Part shown: piece by piece, positions 51,159 through 59,531 of the stretch | Position numbering within the stretch: the first letter of the stretch is position 1 | Layout of the letters: each line of letters starts with the position of its first letter | The notes under the pieces: generated by a model | What the model was told of the DNA's origin: nothing | Database searches by the model: none | Seen by the model: only the letters and a program-made list of their open reading frames with translations | Assembly (NCBI GenBank): GCA_947259195.1 | Contig: CAMYLC010000172.1 | Span: forward strand, 1 to 64,000 | DNA length: 64,000 bases | DNA from: Thermoanaerobaculia bacterium | GTDB taxonomy: Bacteria > Acidobacteriota > Thermoanaerobaculia > Multivoradales > JAHEKO01 | Reading direction: 5' to 3' | Made by a program: the position numbers and the translations under genes

Positions 51159-52118
51159 ATGAAGAGGATTCTGGTCACCGGGGCTCTGGGGCAGATCGGC
51201 TCGGAGCTGGTTCCTGCTTTGCGGCGCAAGTATGGCTCCGACAACGTCGTCGCTTCCGATATACGGGTGATTCGGCGCGAACAGATCGGGGGCGACGGGC
51301 CTTTCGAGGTGCTGGACTGTACTCACCTCAGAGAGTTGTTGGAGGTAGTACGCCGCCACCACATCGATACGGTTTTTCACCTCGCTGCCCTGCTCTCGGC
51401 GGTGGCTGAGGAGAAACCCCAGGTCGCCTGGGGTGTGAACATGGGTGGCCTGTATCGGGTGCTGGAGGTGGCCCGCCAAACGCGCTGCGCGGTCTTCTTC
51501 CCGAGCTCCATCGGGGCTTTCGGGCCCGGCACGCCGAAGGACCTGACGCCGCAAGATACGGTGCAGCGACCCAACACGATGTACGGCGTTACCAAGGTCT
51601 CTGGGGAATTGCTGTGTGACTACTACCACCAGAGATTTGGAGTCGACACACGCGGGGTGCGGTTCCCCGGCTTGATATCCTACGTTGCTCCGCCTGGAGG
51701 CGGCACCACCGACTACGCGGTGGAGATCTTCCATGCCGCGATCCGGCACCAGCGCTACACCTGTTTTCTCGACCGAGACACCTGCCTCGACATGATGTAC
51801 ATGCCCGACGCAGTGAGGGCCACAGTCGGCGTCATGGAGGCTGACGCGACGAAGCTCGAGCATCGCAATGCCTTCAACGTCGCGGCGATGAATTTCACGC
51901 CCGAGCGGCTGGCGGAGGAGATCCGACTGCACATTCCCGGGTTCGCCGTCGACTATCAGGTGGACCCGGTGCGGCAGTCGATCGCCGACTCATGGCCGAA
52001 CTCACTGGATGATTCGGCAGCCCGAGAAGAGTGGGGCTGGGTGCCGGAATACGATCTCGAGACCATGACCCGGGACATGCTCGAGAAGCTCCGGGCCAAG
52101 CTAACTGGTGACGGCTGA
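51159..52118 (+). CDS. NAD-dependent epimerase-type L-threonine 3-dehydrogenase
   Basis: This 319-aa short-chain dehydrogenase/epimerase-fold protein has the NAD motif VTGALGQIGSEL (6-17), active-site Ser in FFPSSIGAFG and Tyr142-xxx-Lys146 (YGVTK). Threonine dehydrogenases of this class share GPGTPKDLTPQDTVQRP and LISYVAPPGGGTTDYAVEIF. It oxidises threonine to 2-amino-3-ketobutyrate. The following kbl gene would cleave that product, which strongly supports the call. It diverges from the exporter operon. Confidence 0.9.
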   Translation: MKRILVTGALGQIGSELVPALRRKYGSDNVVASDIRVIRREQIGGDGPFEVLDCTHLRELLEVVRRHHIDTVFHLAALLSAVAEEKPQVAWGVNMGGLYRVLEVARQTRCAVFFPSSIGAFGPGTPKDLTPQDTVQRPNTMYGVTKVSGELLCDYYHQRFGVDTRGVRFPGLISYVAPPGGGTTDYAVEIFHAAIRHQRYTCFLDRDTCLDMMYMPDAVRATVGVMEADATKLEHRNAFNVAAMNFTPERLAEEIRLHIPGFAVDYQVDPVRQSIADSWPNSLDDSAAREEWGWVPEYDLETMTRDMLEKLRAKLTGDG

Positions 52119-52190
52119 CCGGAGTCGCCGGACGCCCGCTGGCCAGCACGGTTGTTGCCGACGCCTCATGACAATGTAAGGAGAGCTGAT

Positions 52191-53414
52191 ATGCCTTGCG
52201 ATCGACTGGAGAAGGCTCTGAGTCTCGAGTTGGGTGAGCTACGCGAAAAGGGGACCCTGAAGGGCGCCGAGTCCGTGGTCACAGGCGTTATCCCAGCCGA
52301 TGGCGAGCGGGGCCCTCGTATCGAGTTGGCAGGCGACACCGAACGACAGTATCTGCGAATGAACTCCAACAGCTATCTCGGTCTATCGTTGAGGACCGAG
52401 TTGATCGAGGCCGAAGAGGAGGCAGCCCGCCGATTCGGCACAGGGCCTGGCGCAGTGCGCTTCATCAGTGGCACCTACCAGGCTCATGTGGATCTCGAAG
52501 GTCGGCTCGCAGCCTTTCATGATCGCCAGGCCGGCATGGTCTTCAGCTCGGCCTACGCTGCGACCATGGGAGTGCTGCCGGCTCTGATATCGGCCGACAC
52601 GGCAGTGATCAGCGATGCCTTGAATCACAGCTGCATCATCAATGCGATGCGTCTAGCCAGGCCGGGTGCGAAGTATGTCTACGACCACCTGGATCTCACC
52701 GACCTGGGCAGTAAGCTGGAGTCGGCGGCAGGAACCCATCGTCGGGCCCTGGTGGTCACCGACGGGGTCTTCAGTATGCGGGGCGACTGGGCTCCTTTGT
52801 CGGAGATCATCGAGTTGGCACGCTCGTACGACTCCCGGTTCGAAGAGAACGTCGTCGTCATCGTGGACGATTCGCATGGCGTCGGAGCGTTCGGCAAGAC
52901 TGGGCGAGGCACCGAGGAGTTCACCGGCAGCGATCAGGTGGATGTGCTGGTGGCGACTCTCGGCAAGGCTTTCGGGGTCAATGGCGGCTACGTGGTGGGT
53001 GGCCGCAGTCTCATCGAGTTCCTGCGGGAAAAGTCCGCCTTCTATATCTATTCGAATCCGATCACCCCTGCTGAAGCCTCGGCGGCGCTGCGGGCTGTTG
53101 AGCTGGTTGACAGCCCGCGGGGCCTGGAGCTGCTGGACCATCTCAGGGCCATGACGGCAAGGTTCGAGCAGGGCCTCGTCAGGTTGGGATTCGAGACCAT
53201 TCCGGGGGCGCATCCGGTGGTACCCCTGATGGTGCGAGATACGGCTCGCACGTCGTCCCTGGTAGGACATCTGAAGCGCAACGGTGTCCTGGCAACGGGT
53301 CTCAATTTTCCGGTGGTGCCGAAGGGAGACGAGGAAATCCGCTTCCAGGTGTCGGCGGACCACACGCCGAACGACATCGACTACACGCTTGGAGTTCTGG
53401 AGTCCTTCGACTAG
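52191..53414 (+). CDS. kbl: 2-amino-3-ketobutyrate CoA ligase (glycine C-acetyltransferase)
   Basis: The product is a 407-aa PLP enzyme of the alpha-oxoamine synthase family. It has YLRMNSNSYLGLSLR, SGTYQAHVDLEGRLAAFHDR, VIVDDSHGVGAFGKTGRGTE and the PLP-lysine segment LVATLGKAFGVNGGYVVGG. It converts 2-amino-3-ketobutyrate and CoA to glycine and acetyl-CoA. BioF-like proteins are the alternative, but the neighbouring threonine dehydrogenase points to Kbl. The ATG at 52191 follows TAAGGAGAG. Confidence 0.9.
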   Translation: MPCDRLEKALSLELGELREKGTLKGAESVVTGVIPADGERGPRIELAGDTERQYLRMNSNSYLGLSLRTELIEAEEEAARRFGTGPGAVRFISGTYQAHVDLEGRLAAFHDRQAGMVFSSAYAATMGVLPALISADTAVISDALNHSCIINAMRLARPGAKYVYDHLDLTDLGSKLESAAGTHRRALVVTDGVFSMRGDWAPLSEIIELARSYDSRFEENVVVIVDDSHGVGAFGKTGRGTEEFTGSDQVDVLVATLGKAFGVNGGYVVGGRSLIEFLREKSAFYIYSNPITPAEASAALRAVELVDSPRGLELLDHLRAMTARFEQGLVRLGFETIPGAHPVVPLMVRDTARTSSLVGHLKRNGVLATGLNFPVVPKGDEEIRFQVSADHTPNDIDYTLGVLESFD

Positions 53415-53439
53415 CGGTGCCCCGCAGTCAGCTGCACCG
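53415..53439. terminator. Hairpin between convergent kbl and tonB-like genes
   Basis: CGGTGC (53415-53420) pairs with GCACCG (53434-53439), with GCAG/CTGC able to pair inside the loop. No T-tract follows on either strand, so any termination would be weak or need a factor. Confidence 0.35.
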
Positions 53440-53450
53440 AGTGCGAGATC

Positions 53451-54203
53451 CTACTGCAGGGAGAATCGGATCGTCAGGCTGAAATAGACGGCTACCGGCT
53501 CGCCTTGCAGTGTGGCCGGCTCGAACTTCCACTGCATGGCCGTTTCGACCGCGGACTCGGTGAGTCCCATGGGCAGGCCTTTGAGTACCTTGACGTCTCG
53601 TACGTTGCCCTTGGCGTCGATGATCGCCTCCAGAATGACCACTCCCTGAATGCGCCCCTGCCGGGCCTCTTCGGTGTACGGGGGTGCGGGCGAGTAGGTC
53701 TTCCTGGGACGCAAGACGGAGCCACCTACCTTCATCGGCCCGCTGCCGGGATACCGCCCAAACCCCTGGGGGACATTGGGTACTCCAAAGACGGCTTCAT
53801 CGAGGTCCGTGAGGTCGGTTTCCGGTAGATCGACGTTCTCGACGACGATGGGTTCGGGCTCGTCAGGCGTCGGATCGGGAATCGGGACCTTCTTGCGCTT
53901 CTCGGCGCTCTTGGGGATCTGCTGCTGGCGTTGCGGCGGCGGGGGATTGAAGCGGATCTGCTGCACCACGTAGACCTCTTGCTGGCGGCCGACCCGCAGG
54001 GGCTTGGCTTCCATTTCGGGCATGCTCAGCACGAAGAGGACCACGTGGAGCAATATGGCCACCGCCACGGCAATCCGCGTGCGAGTCCTCGACTCCCTCT
54101 CCTCGGCAGACGTGTCGATCTCGGGTACGTAACCGAGATGCACCCTGAGGGCACTCGATTCCCCGCCCTTGTAGCGTTGCCAACTGGAGCTCTTGTCAAA
54201 CAT
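53451..54203 (-). CDS. TonB-family energy transducer
   Basis: The protein is 250 aa with one N-terminal membrane helix (IAVAVAILLHVVLFVLSM, about 44-61), a proline-rich stretch (FNPPPPQRQQQ, PIPDPTPDEPEPIVVEN) and a C-terminal TonB domain (about 175-250: YTEEARQGRIQGVVILEAII, AVETAMQWKFEPA, FSLTIRFSLQ). It transmits proton-motive force to outer-membrane receptors. ExbB/ExbD are not in the window. The cytoplasmic N-terminus of about 43 residues is long for TonB. Confidence 0.92.
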   Translation of the reverse strand: MFDKSSSWQRYKGGESSALRVHLGYVPEIDTSAEERESRTRTRIAVAVAILLHVVLFVLSMPEMEAKPLRVGRQQEVYVVQQIRFNPPPPQRQQQIPKSAEKRKKVPIPDPTPDEPEPIVVENVDLPETDLTDLDEAVFGVPNVPQGFGRYPGSGPMKVGGSVLRPRKTYSPAPPYTEEARQGRIQGVVILEAIIDAKGNVRDVKVLKGLPMGLTESAVETAMQWKFEPATLQGEPVAVYFSLTIRFSLQ

Positions 54204-54359
54204 GTTCAGATCAACCGATGCAAATCTCGGGCCGTCACGTCTTGGTTAGATACGGAGAAGGGGTGAAGGGGTTCCCGTCTTCTGCATTTCGCGCTTGCGT
54301 TCAGGAGAATTGGTGGCAGCCGTTCAGGCCCAGAGAAGGGCATTCCATGAGTGCCGATC

Positions 54360-55202
54360 CTAGCTGTTTGCCAAGGCAGTCCGCTTGGTCGGCAGGGCGA
54401 GTCCACCCATCAGGCCGGCTCGCAGGACGAACTCCTCGGCCAGCAGTCGGTATGCCTCCGCACCCGGAGAGCTGGAGTCGAACTCGAAGATGGTCTGGCC
54501 ATGGGCTGGAGCCTCTGCCAACCGAATGTTGGTGCGGATCTCGATGGCGAAGACCCGCTCTCCGAACTCCTGACGGATCTGCCCGACATTGTCTCGACTC
54601 GCTCGGGTCCGATAGTCGACCATGGTGAGAGCGATTCCGAGTAGTCGAGTCGGGCTGCCCAGGCGCTGGCAGAGTCGATCTGCCGAGGCGCAGACGTTGC
54701 GCACGCCCTCGATCGCCAGGTAGTGAGGCACGGCCGGGACGACATAGCAGTCGGATGCCATGAGCGCGTTAACCGGTGCCAGAGAGGGAAAGGCAGGACA
54801 GTCGATCAGCACGAAGTCGAAGCTGTCGGCCACCTCGGAGAGCTCCTCCTTGAGGAGGCTTTCCCGCCGCGGCAAAGGGCCCAGCTCGCGGTCCAGACTG
54901 GTCAGGTCGGTCGAGGCCGTGATCAGATAGAGACCCATCACCCGGGTGGCTCGAATTGCGTCGGCGATCGGATAGGAGTTCAACAGCACATCGGCTGACG
55001 AGGGAGCCAGGGCCCATCTCGAGACTCCGAGGGACAGCGAGGTCGAGGCCTGGCTGTCGAGATCCACGAGCAGCACTTTGTAGCCCTGGGCAGCCAGTGC
55101 CGCTGCCAGGTTGACAGCGGTGGTGGTCTTTCCGACACCTCCCTTTCTGCTCACGATGGCAGTGATCACAACTCTTCCGTGGGGCACCCGTACCCGCTCC
55201 AC
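54360..55202 (-). CDS. ParA/MinD-family ATPase
   Basis: The product is a 280-aa ATPase with the deviant Walker A SRKGGVGKTTTAVNLA, switch VLLVDLDSQASTSLSLG and DFVLIDCPAF. It is of the ParA/Soj partition type that positions chromosomes, plasmids or protein cargo. No parB-like gene is adjacent, so cargo positioning is an alternative. The start may be the GTG at 55202 or one at 55169, which has GGAAGAG just before it. The C-terminal ~30 residues are not typical. Confidence 0.85.
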   Translation of the reverse strand: MERVRVPHGRVVITAIVSRKGGVGKTTTAVNLAAALAAQGYKVLLVDLDSQASTSLSLGVSRWALAPSSADVLLNSYPIADAIRATRVMGLYLITASTDLTSLDRELGPLPRRESLLKEELSEVADSFDFVLIDCPAFPSLAPVNALMASDCYVVPAVPHYLAIEGVRNVCASADRLCQRLGSPTRLLGIALTMVDYRTRASRDNVGQIRQEFGERVFAIEIRTNIRLAEAPAHGQTIFEFDSSSPGAEAYRLLAEEFVLRAGLMGGLALPTKRTALANS

Positions 55203-55271
55203 CCGAGAAGCAGCAGGAGGCCAGGCGGTGCCACTGTTCGGCCGGTAGGTATTCTAGCTTGTCGAGCCTCT

Positions 55272-57143
55272 CTATTGCCGGAGCGGTAGACGCACCAGGG
55301 TGGCGGGCCAAGGGCGACGACGAAAAGCATAGAGGGAGAAGGCGAGGGCTGGAGTGCGGTCGACGCTCAATCCAAGGGCAGCACCCGGCACCCCCAAGCG
55401 GCGGTCGGACTCCAGGCGCACGATCGGGTCGGTGTTGAATCCACTGGCTCGGAGCGCCTCGATGGCCCGCCGCTGCAGGTCGTTTCTCTCTAGCAGAATC
55501 GAGGTCTGGGAGAGTCTCGGCTCCAGGCGAAGCGCCTGTGCGGCCCACAGCGCGGCTTCGGGGTGGTCCGTTTGACTCACGGCCATCAGGAAGGGCGGCA
55601 GCGGTGAAAGAGGATCCAGGTCTCGGGCGGTCGACAGGGCTTGGAAGGTCCAACCGGCTGAAGCTTCCAGGCCCATGAAGCCGGCTGCGAGCCAGAGCGG
55701 TGCGATTCCCTCGGCCGCTTCAGCGGCCTGCAGGGCGAGCCGAGCCGATTCCCTGTCGACGCCATGAAGTGATCCGCGAAGCCAGGCCGTCCTGGCGCCG
55801 TATAGCGGGAAGGCGGGATCCAGGGATCTGGCCCATTCGATCTCTTCAAGAGCATGAGTCGGGGATTCGTTGGTCGCAGCGCGATCGTAGTGGACCTGCG
55901 CCAGGAGCTTCGGCAGGAGCAATGCTCCTACGGGCAGGAGGTATAGCAGGGTAAAGAGGAGTCGTTGTCGGGAGCCACGTCTGACTGTCTCGAAGTCGGC
56001 CGCCAGAGCCGCTCCGATTGCGATGACGGCGGCTGCCGGTAGAGCGAGCACAGCGACAGGAGCGTTTCCCAGAAGGTAGAGAGCTCCGCCTGCCAGTCCG
56101 AGAAAGCAAGCTTGTTGCTCCGGGCTGGCGGTCGCTTTGCCCCTCTGCGGCCACCGTCGGACGATGAATAGCAGCCAGAGGCCCGAGCCCAGCACCAGGC
56201 CCACCATGCCGAGTTCGAAGGCCAGCTGAGCTGGCAGCGAATGGAAGTCACCGACCACCTGGCTGGGTGGGTTGACCGCCGGGTCCGGCTCGAGGAATCG
56301 AGCGATCAACCAGGGCGTCGAACCCGGCCCCCAGCCCCACGCGGGGCGCTCGGCGAGGCCGTCCCACGCGGCCCGTAGATAAAGCGCGCGTGCCTGGCTC
56401 GACGGGTCGCTGGCAGTCAAGATGCGCAGTCCCCTGGGTACCTGGCTCAGAGCCGCAAGCCCTGTAGCCGTGGCTAAGGGTAATCGAAGAGCCGGCCACC
56501 AGCAGGCTGCCAGCATGCCCTGTAGCGTCAGAGCCGCCATCCCGAGCAGAGAGCCGGTTGCCAGAATGGCACCCGAACCGATCGTCAGGGCCGCTGCCGC
56601 AAGCCAGCGGCGGACACCAGGCCGGTGGAGTCCGACCGCCGCGACAGGCAACAAGAAGACAAGCCAACCGGCCAGCAGGTTGTGGTGACCGAGAGGCATG
56701 GCGGCGCGAGGCGATTCGAGGCGGTACCATTCCGCGAGGCTCCAACCAGCCATCACCAGGACCGCCAGCGAGACGGTGTCGCCACCGATCTGGAACTGTC
56801 GGGGTTGGCGCCAGCAGCGAGCGACTCCTGCCGGGGCCAGGAGGAAAGCCGGCAGCAGGAGAGTTCCTAACATGCCCGCCCGGCTGACAGGTGACAGGTA
56901 CCAGCTGATGATTGCAGCTGCGATCAGGGCCAGCGGCAGGAAGATGCCGAGGCGACGGCCCAGGCGAAGGGGATCAGGCCAGTCCGGAGCGCCGATCAGG
57001 GCCAACCAGAGCAGCGCTGCGCAGCCAACCGCACTGCCTCCGGATGTCGCGCCGCCTGGCAGTGTGCCGAACCAGAACGACAGGAGGGCCAAAAGCAGCC
57101 CCGGTACCAGGGAGAGGACTGAAGCGCCGCGGGCTGGGATCAC
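55272..57143 (-). CDS. O-antigen ligase-like membrane protein with TPR-like tail
   Basis: This 623-aa protein has about 10-12 membrane helices in the first 420 residues, with PLGHHNLLAGWLVFLLPVAA and a periplasmic loop having GWGPGSTPWLIARFL, as in WaaL/Wzy-like polymerases and ligases. Residues ~430-560 look like helical repeats (ALEEIEWARSLDPAFPLYG). It may transfer or polymerise surface glycans. The ATG at 57143 overlaps the stop of the TPR gene (ATGA). I cannot tell ligase from polymerase. Confidence 0.8.
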   Translation of the reverse strand: MIPARGASVLSLVPGLLLALLSFWFGTLPGGATSGGSAVGCAALLWLALIGAPDWPDPLRLGRRLGIFLPLALIAAAIISWYLSPVSRAGMLGTLLLPAFLLAPAGVARCWRQPRQFQIGGDTVSLAVLVMAGWSLAEWYRLESPRAAMPLGHHNLLAGWLVFLLPVAAVGLHRPGVRRWLAAAALTIGSGAILATGSLLGMAALTLQGMLAACWWPALRLPLATATGLAALSQVPRGLRILTASDPSSQARALYLRAAWDGLAERPAWGWGPGSTPWLIARFLEPDPAVNPPSQVVGDFHSLPAQLAFELGMVGLVLGSGLWLLFIVRRWPQRGKATASPEQQACFLGLAGGALYLLGNAPVAVLALPAAAVIAIGAALAADFETVRRGSRQRLLFTLLYLLPVGALLLPKLLAQVHYDRAATNESPTHALEEIEWARSLDPAFPLYGARTAWLRGSLHGVDRESARLALQAAEAAEGIAPLWLAAGFMGLEASAGWTFQALSTARDLDPLSPLPPFLMAVSQTDHPEAALWAAQALRLEPRLSQTSILLERNDLQRRAIEALRASGFNTDPIVRLESDRRLGVPGAALGLSVDRTPALAFSLYAFRRRPWPATLVRLPLRQ

Positions 57144-58258
57144 GGACCGGGAGCGAAGTCAGGCGAGTTGTCCTCGATGAGCAGCTCCAGGTCCAGCCTC
57201 CCGGTGCTTTCGACTGTCGGCGCGAACGAGTCTGGTCCTTGGGCGGTGCTGGATGCAGAACCGCTCCTCGAGGTCGTCGTCCGAGGGTAGGAGACAGATC
57301 CCCCGGCTTGGCCCGGCGAACGTGTCGATGAGAACTGTCCAGAAGAACCGACGGAGCCAGCGTCCTGTCCGACGTTCGTTGGGACGAGATCCTCTTCTGT
57401 GAGGACGCGGTCCGAGCCTCCTATGTCATCCTGCTCCGTCTGGCCGAGGATCCCCTCGGCCGCCGCCTCACTTCGCCCAAACGGAGAAGCCTCCTCGGGC
57501 TCCCGGTTGCCAGTGGGTCGTGCTTCGCGGATCGGCGTCCCTTCGGTGCCAGAGCCGCCGCGGTCAACCTGGCCTGCAGGCTCATAGGGCCGGGTCACAC
57601 TCAGGTCCTCCAGCGTGGATTCTGGATCGGTAGCCTGCTCCTCGAGCAGAGGTGTCGTTGGATCGGGTTCCGAGGTCGGGATCAACAACTCGGCCACGTC
57701 TCCCGGCCTCTCGTACAGCCGGGGTGCCTGAGTCGCTTCGGATTTCGCGAGGTAGAGGCGCAGCTGGGATTCGGTGAGGTAGCGATTTTCGATGATGTGG
57801 GGATTGATTGCCGGAGAAGCGAGCGCGGGTCGCAGGGCGAGAGCCCTGGTGTAGAAGTCCACCGCCTGGCTTCGACGTCCTGCCGAGGCGCTGAGCGTTC
57901 CCAACTGGTAATAAGACCAGGCATGATAAGGGTCCAGCTCGAGCACCTGGTGAAGCTCATTCGTCGCCTGTTTGGTGCGACCCTGCTCGATGAGCACTAG
58001 GGCCAAATTGTACCGGGTCGTGGTGTTGTCAGGATTGATCTCGAGGGAGCCACGGTAGGCTTCCTCCGCCGCGTCGAGGTTTCCTGCCAGAACCAGGAGG
58101 TTGCCGAGATCGTTCAAGATCTCGGGGTCGTTCGGATGCTGGGAAGCCTGGGCTTGCTGCGCCGCGAGAGCTTCGAGCAGATTGGGGGGCGCAGCCGCTT
58201 GGGAGGCCGGAGCCCAGACGAGCAGAGCAACGACGGTGACAAGAATAGATAGACGCAC
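57140..58258 (-). CDS. Exported TPR protein with low-complexity tail
   Basis: The product is 372 aa with a signal peptide (LSILVTVVALLVWAPASQA), about three TPRs (PEILNDLGNLLVLAGNLDAA, TTTRYNLALVLIEQGRTKQA, AWSYYQLGTLSASAGRRSQA) and then ~180 residues rich in Ser, Gly, Pro, Glu and Thr with no fold apparent. The TPRs probably dock a partner in the periplasm. The 4-nt overlap with the O-antigen-ligase-like gene suggests they act together. Upstream, a hairpin lies at 58301-58330. Confidence 0.82.
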   Translation of the reverse strand: MRLSILVTVVALLVWAPASQAAAPPNLLEALAAQQAQASQHPNDPEILNDLGNLLVLAGNLDAAEEAYRGSLEINPDNTTTRYNLALVLIEQGRTKQATNELHQVLELDPYHAWSYYQLGTLSASAGRRSQAVDFYTRALALRPALASPAINPHIIENRYLTESQLRLYLAKSEATQAPRLYERPGDVAELLIPTSEPDPTTPLLEEQATDPESTLEDLSVTRPYEPAGQVDRGGSGTEGTPIREARPTGNREPEEASPFGRSEAAAEGILGQTEQDDIGGSDRVLTEEDLVPTNVGQDAGSVGSSGQFSSTRSPGQAGGSVSYPRTTTSRSGSASSTAQGPDSFAPTVESTGRLDLELLIEDNSPDFAPGP

Positions 58259-58300
58259 AACCCTCTCCTTCCGGTCATGGAACGCCGCTTGACGGCCTGC

Positions 58301-58330
58301 GACCCCCCGCAGAGGCTGCGAGGCGGGGTC
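58301..58330. terminator. Hairpin between the CBS-like and TPR genes
   Basis: GACCCC (58301-58306) pairs with GGGGTC (58325-58330), and CGCAG (58308-58312) with CTGCG (58316-58320) on a 3-nt loop. It is about 80 bp after the stop of the CBS-like gene (-). No T-run follows, so it may be a weak terminator or a leader structure for the TPR gene. Confidence 0.4.
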
Positions 58331-58409
58331 ACGCGTTGCGCGGCACCTCGGTCGATGGTAGCACGAGCTCGAGAGGCAATGAGGCGTGGCTGCTTTCTGT
58401 CGGGTTCAC

Positions 58410-59384
58410 TCAGCGGGTAAGACCCTGCCGGCCGAGCCAGTCGTCGTTCAGCTTGGAGAGGTACCGCTCACCCGAATCGGGGAAGAGAGTCACCACCAGG
58501 GCTTCTTCCGGGAGGGGCTCGGCGATTCGGCGCGCTGCCACTGCGGCGGCGCTTCCCGAGGATCCGGTGAAGATGGCTTCACGGCGCGACAACTCGAACA
58601 CGGCCTTGTAAGCGCTGTGGTCGTCGACCGAAACGACCTCGTCGATGGTGTCCATCCAAACGCTCTCTGGCAGCAGATCCTCGCCGATGCCGTCGATCAG
58701 GTATGGGCGAATCTGTTCCTTGGGGGGCAGTTCTCCACGTTCCTTGAAGTACCGGTACACGCTGCCGACCGGATCCACCCCGATGACACGAATCTCGGGG
58801 TTCTGTTCCTTGAGGAATCGGGCTACGCCGCTGATCGTGCCACCGGTGCCGATTCCCGCTACCCAATGGGTAATCCTGCCTTGCGTCTGCCGCCAGATCT
58901 CTGGACCGGTGGTTTGATAGTGGGCTTCGGGGTTGGCCTGGTTGTAGTACTGGTAGGGCAGAAAGGCGCCCCGCTCGTCTCGGATACGCTCCGCTGTCTT
59001 GTAGTAGGAGCTCGGATCCTCGGGTTCGACATCGGCGGGACAGATGATCACCTCGACCCCGTAAGCCTCCAGCAACGTGATCTTCTCCAACGGGATTTTG
59101 TCCGTCACCGTGCACACCACAGGATAGCCTTTGAGGATCGCCGCCATGGCCAGGCCGAGCCCCGTGTTGCCGGAGGTCGGTTCCACGATGGTGTCCCCCG
59201 GGCGCAGCTGGCCTGCCTCCTCGGCTGCTTCGATCATCGCCCGTCCGATTCGATCCTTGACGCTCCCGCCGGGGTTGAAGTACTCGAGCTTTGCCGCCAA
59301 GGAGGCGGGGCCCGGGAAGAACCGATCCAAACGGACCAACGGAGTATTGCCCAGGGTGCAGAGTATGTTGTCGTGGATTCTCAT
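58410..59384 (-). CDS. Cystathionine beta-synthase / cysteine synthase-like PLP enzyme
   Basis: The protein is 324 aa. It has the PLP lysine K43 (FNPGGSVKDRIG), the phosphate cup and substrate loop EPTSGNTGLGLAMA, WVAGIGTGGTISGVARFL and IFTGSSGSAAAVAAR. The EDPSSYYKTAERIRDERGAF segment and NQANPEAHYQTTGPEIW favour the CBS subfamily over CysK, although no C-terminal CBS regulatory domains are present. It condenses serine with homocysteine, or acetylserine with sulfide. I start at 59384 (MRIHDNILCTLG). Confidence 0.88.
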   Translation of the reverse strand: MRIHDNILCTLGNTPLVRLDRFFPGPASLAAKLEYFNPGGSVKDRIGRAMIEAAEEAGQLRPGDTIVEPTSGNTGLGLAMAAILKGYPVVCTVTDKIPLEKITLLEAYGVEVIICPADVEPEDPSSYYKTAERIRDERGAFLPYQYYNQANPEAHYQTTGPEIWRQTQGRITHWVAGIGTGGTISGVARFLKEQNPEIRVIGVDPVGSVYRYFKERGELPPKEQIRPYLIDGIGEDLLPESVWMDTIDEVVSVDDHSAYKAVFELSRREAIFTGSSGSAAAVAARRIAEPLPEEALVVTLFPDSGERYLSKLNDDWLGRQGLTR

Positions 59385-59436
59385 AGAATCGGTAGACTGC
59401 CAGTGCAGCTGAGCTCCGCCATCGACTAGGGTCGGC

Positions 59437-59445
59437 AATCTAGCA
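59437..59445 (-). promoter_or_regulatory. Possible extended -10 of the CBS-like gene
   Basis: On the minus strand TGC-TAGATT (59445-59437) matches an extended -10. The transcript would start near 59430, about 46 nt before the ATG at 59384. No good -35 is visible. Confidence 0.3.
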
Positions 59446-59531
59446 CACGGGAGAGCGGTGGCGGTTCCTTCTCCCCCATCGGGAAGACAGCAAAAGCGCT
59501 GGCGGAGGCGAGACGACTCAAGGAGGCGGGT

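Noticed and set aside
50994..51932. Upstream extension of the adaptor protein frame (total 695 aa)
   Set aside because: The extra 313 residues are antisense to the threonine dehydrogenase gene, and the adaptor's membrane anchor begins at 50993.
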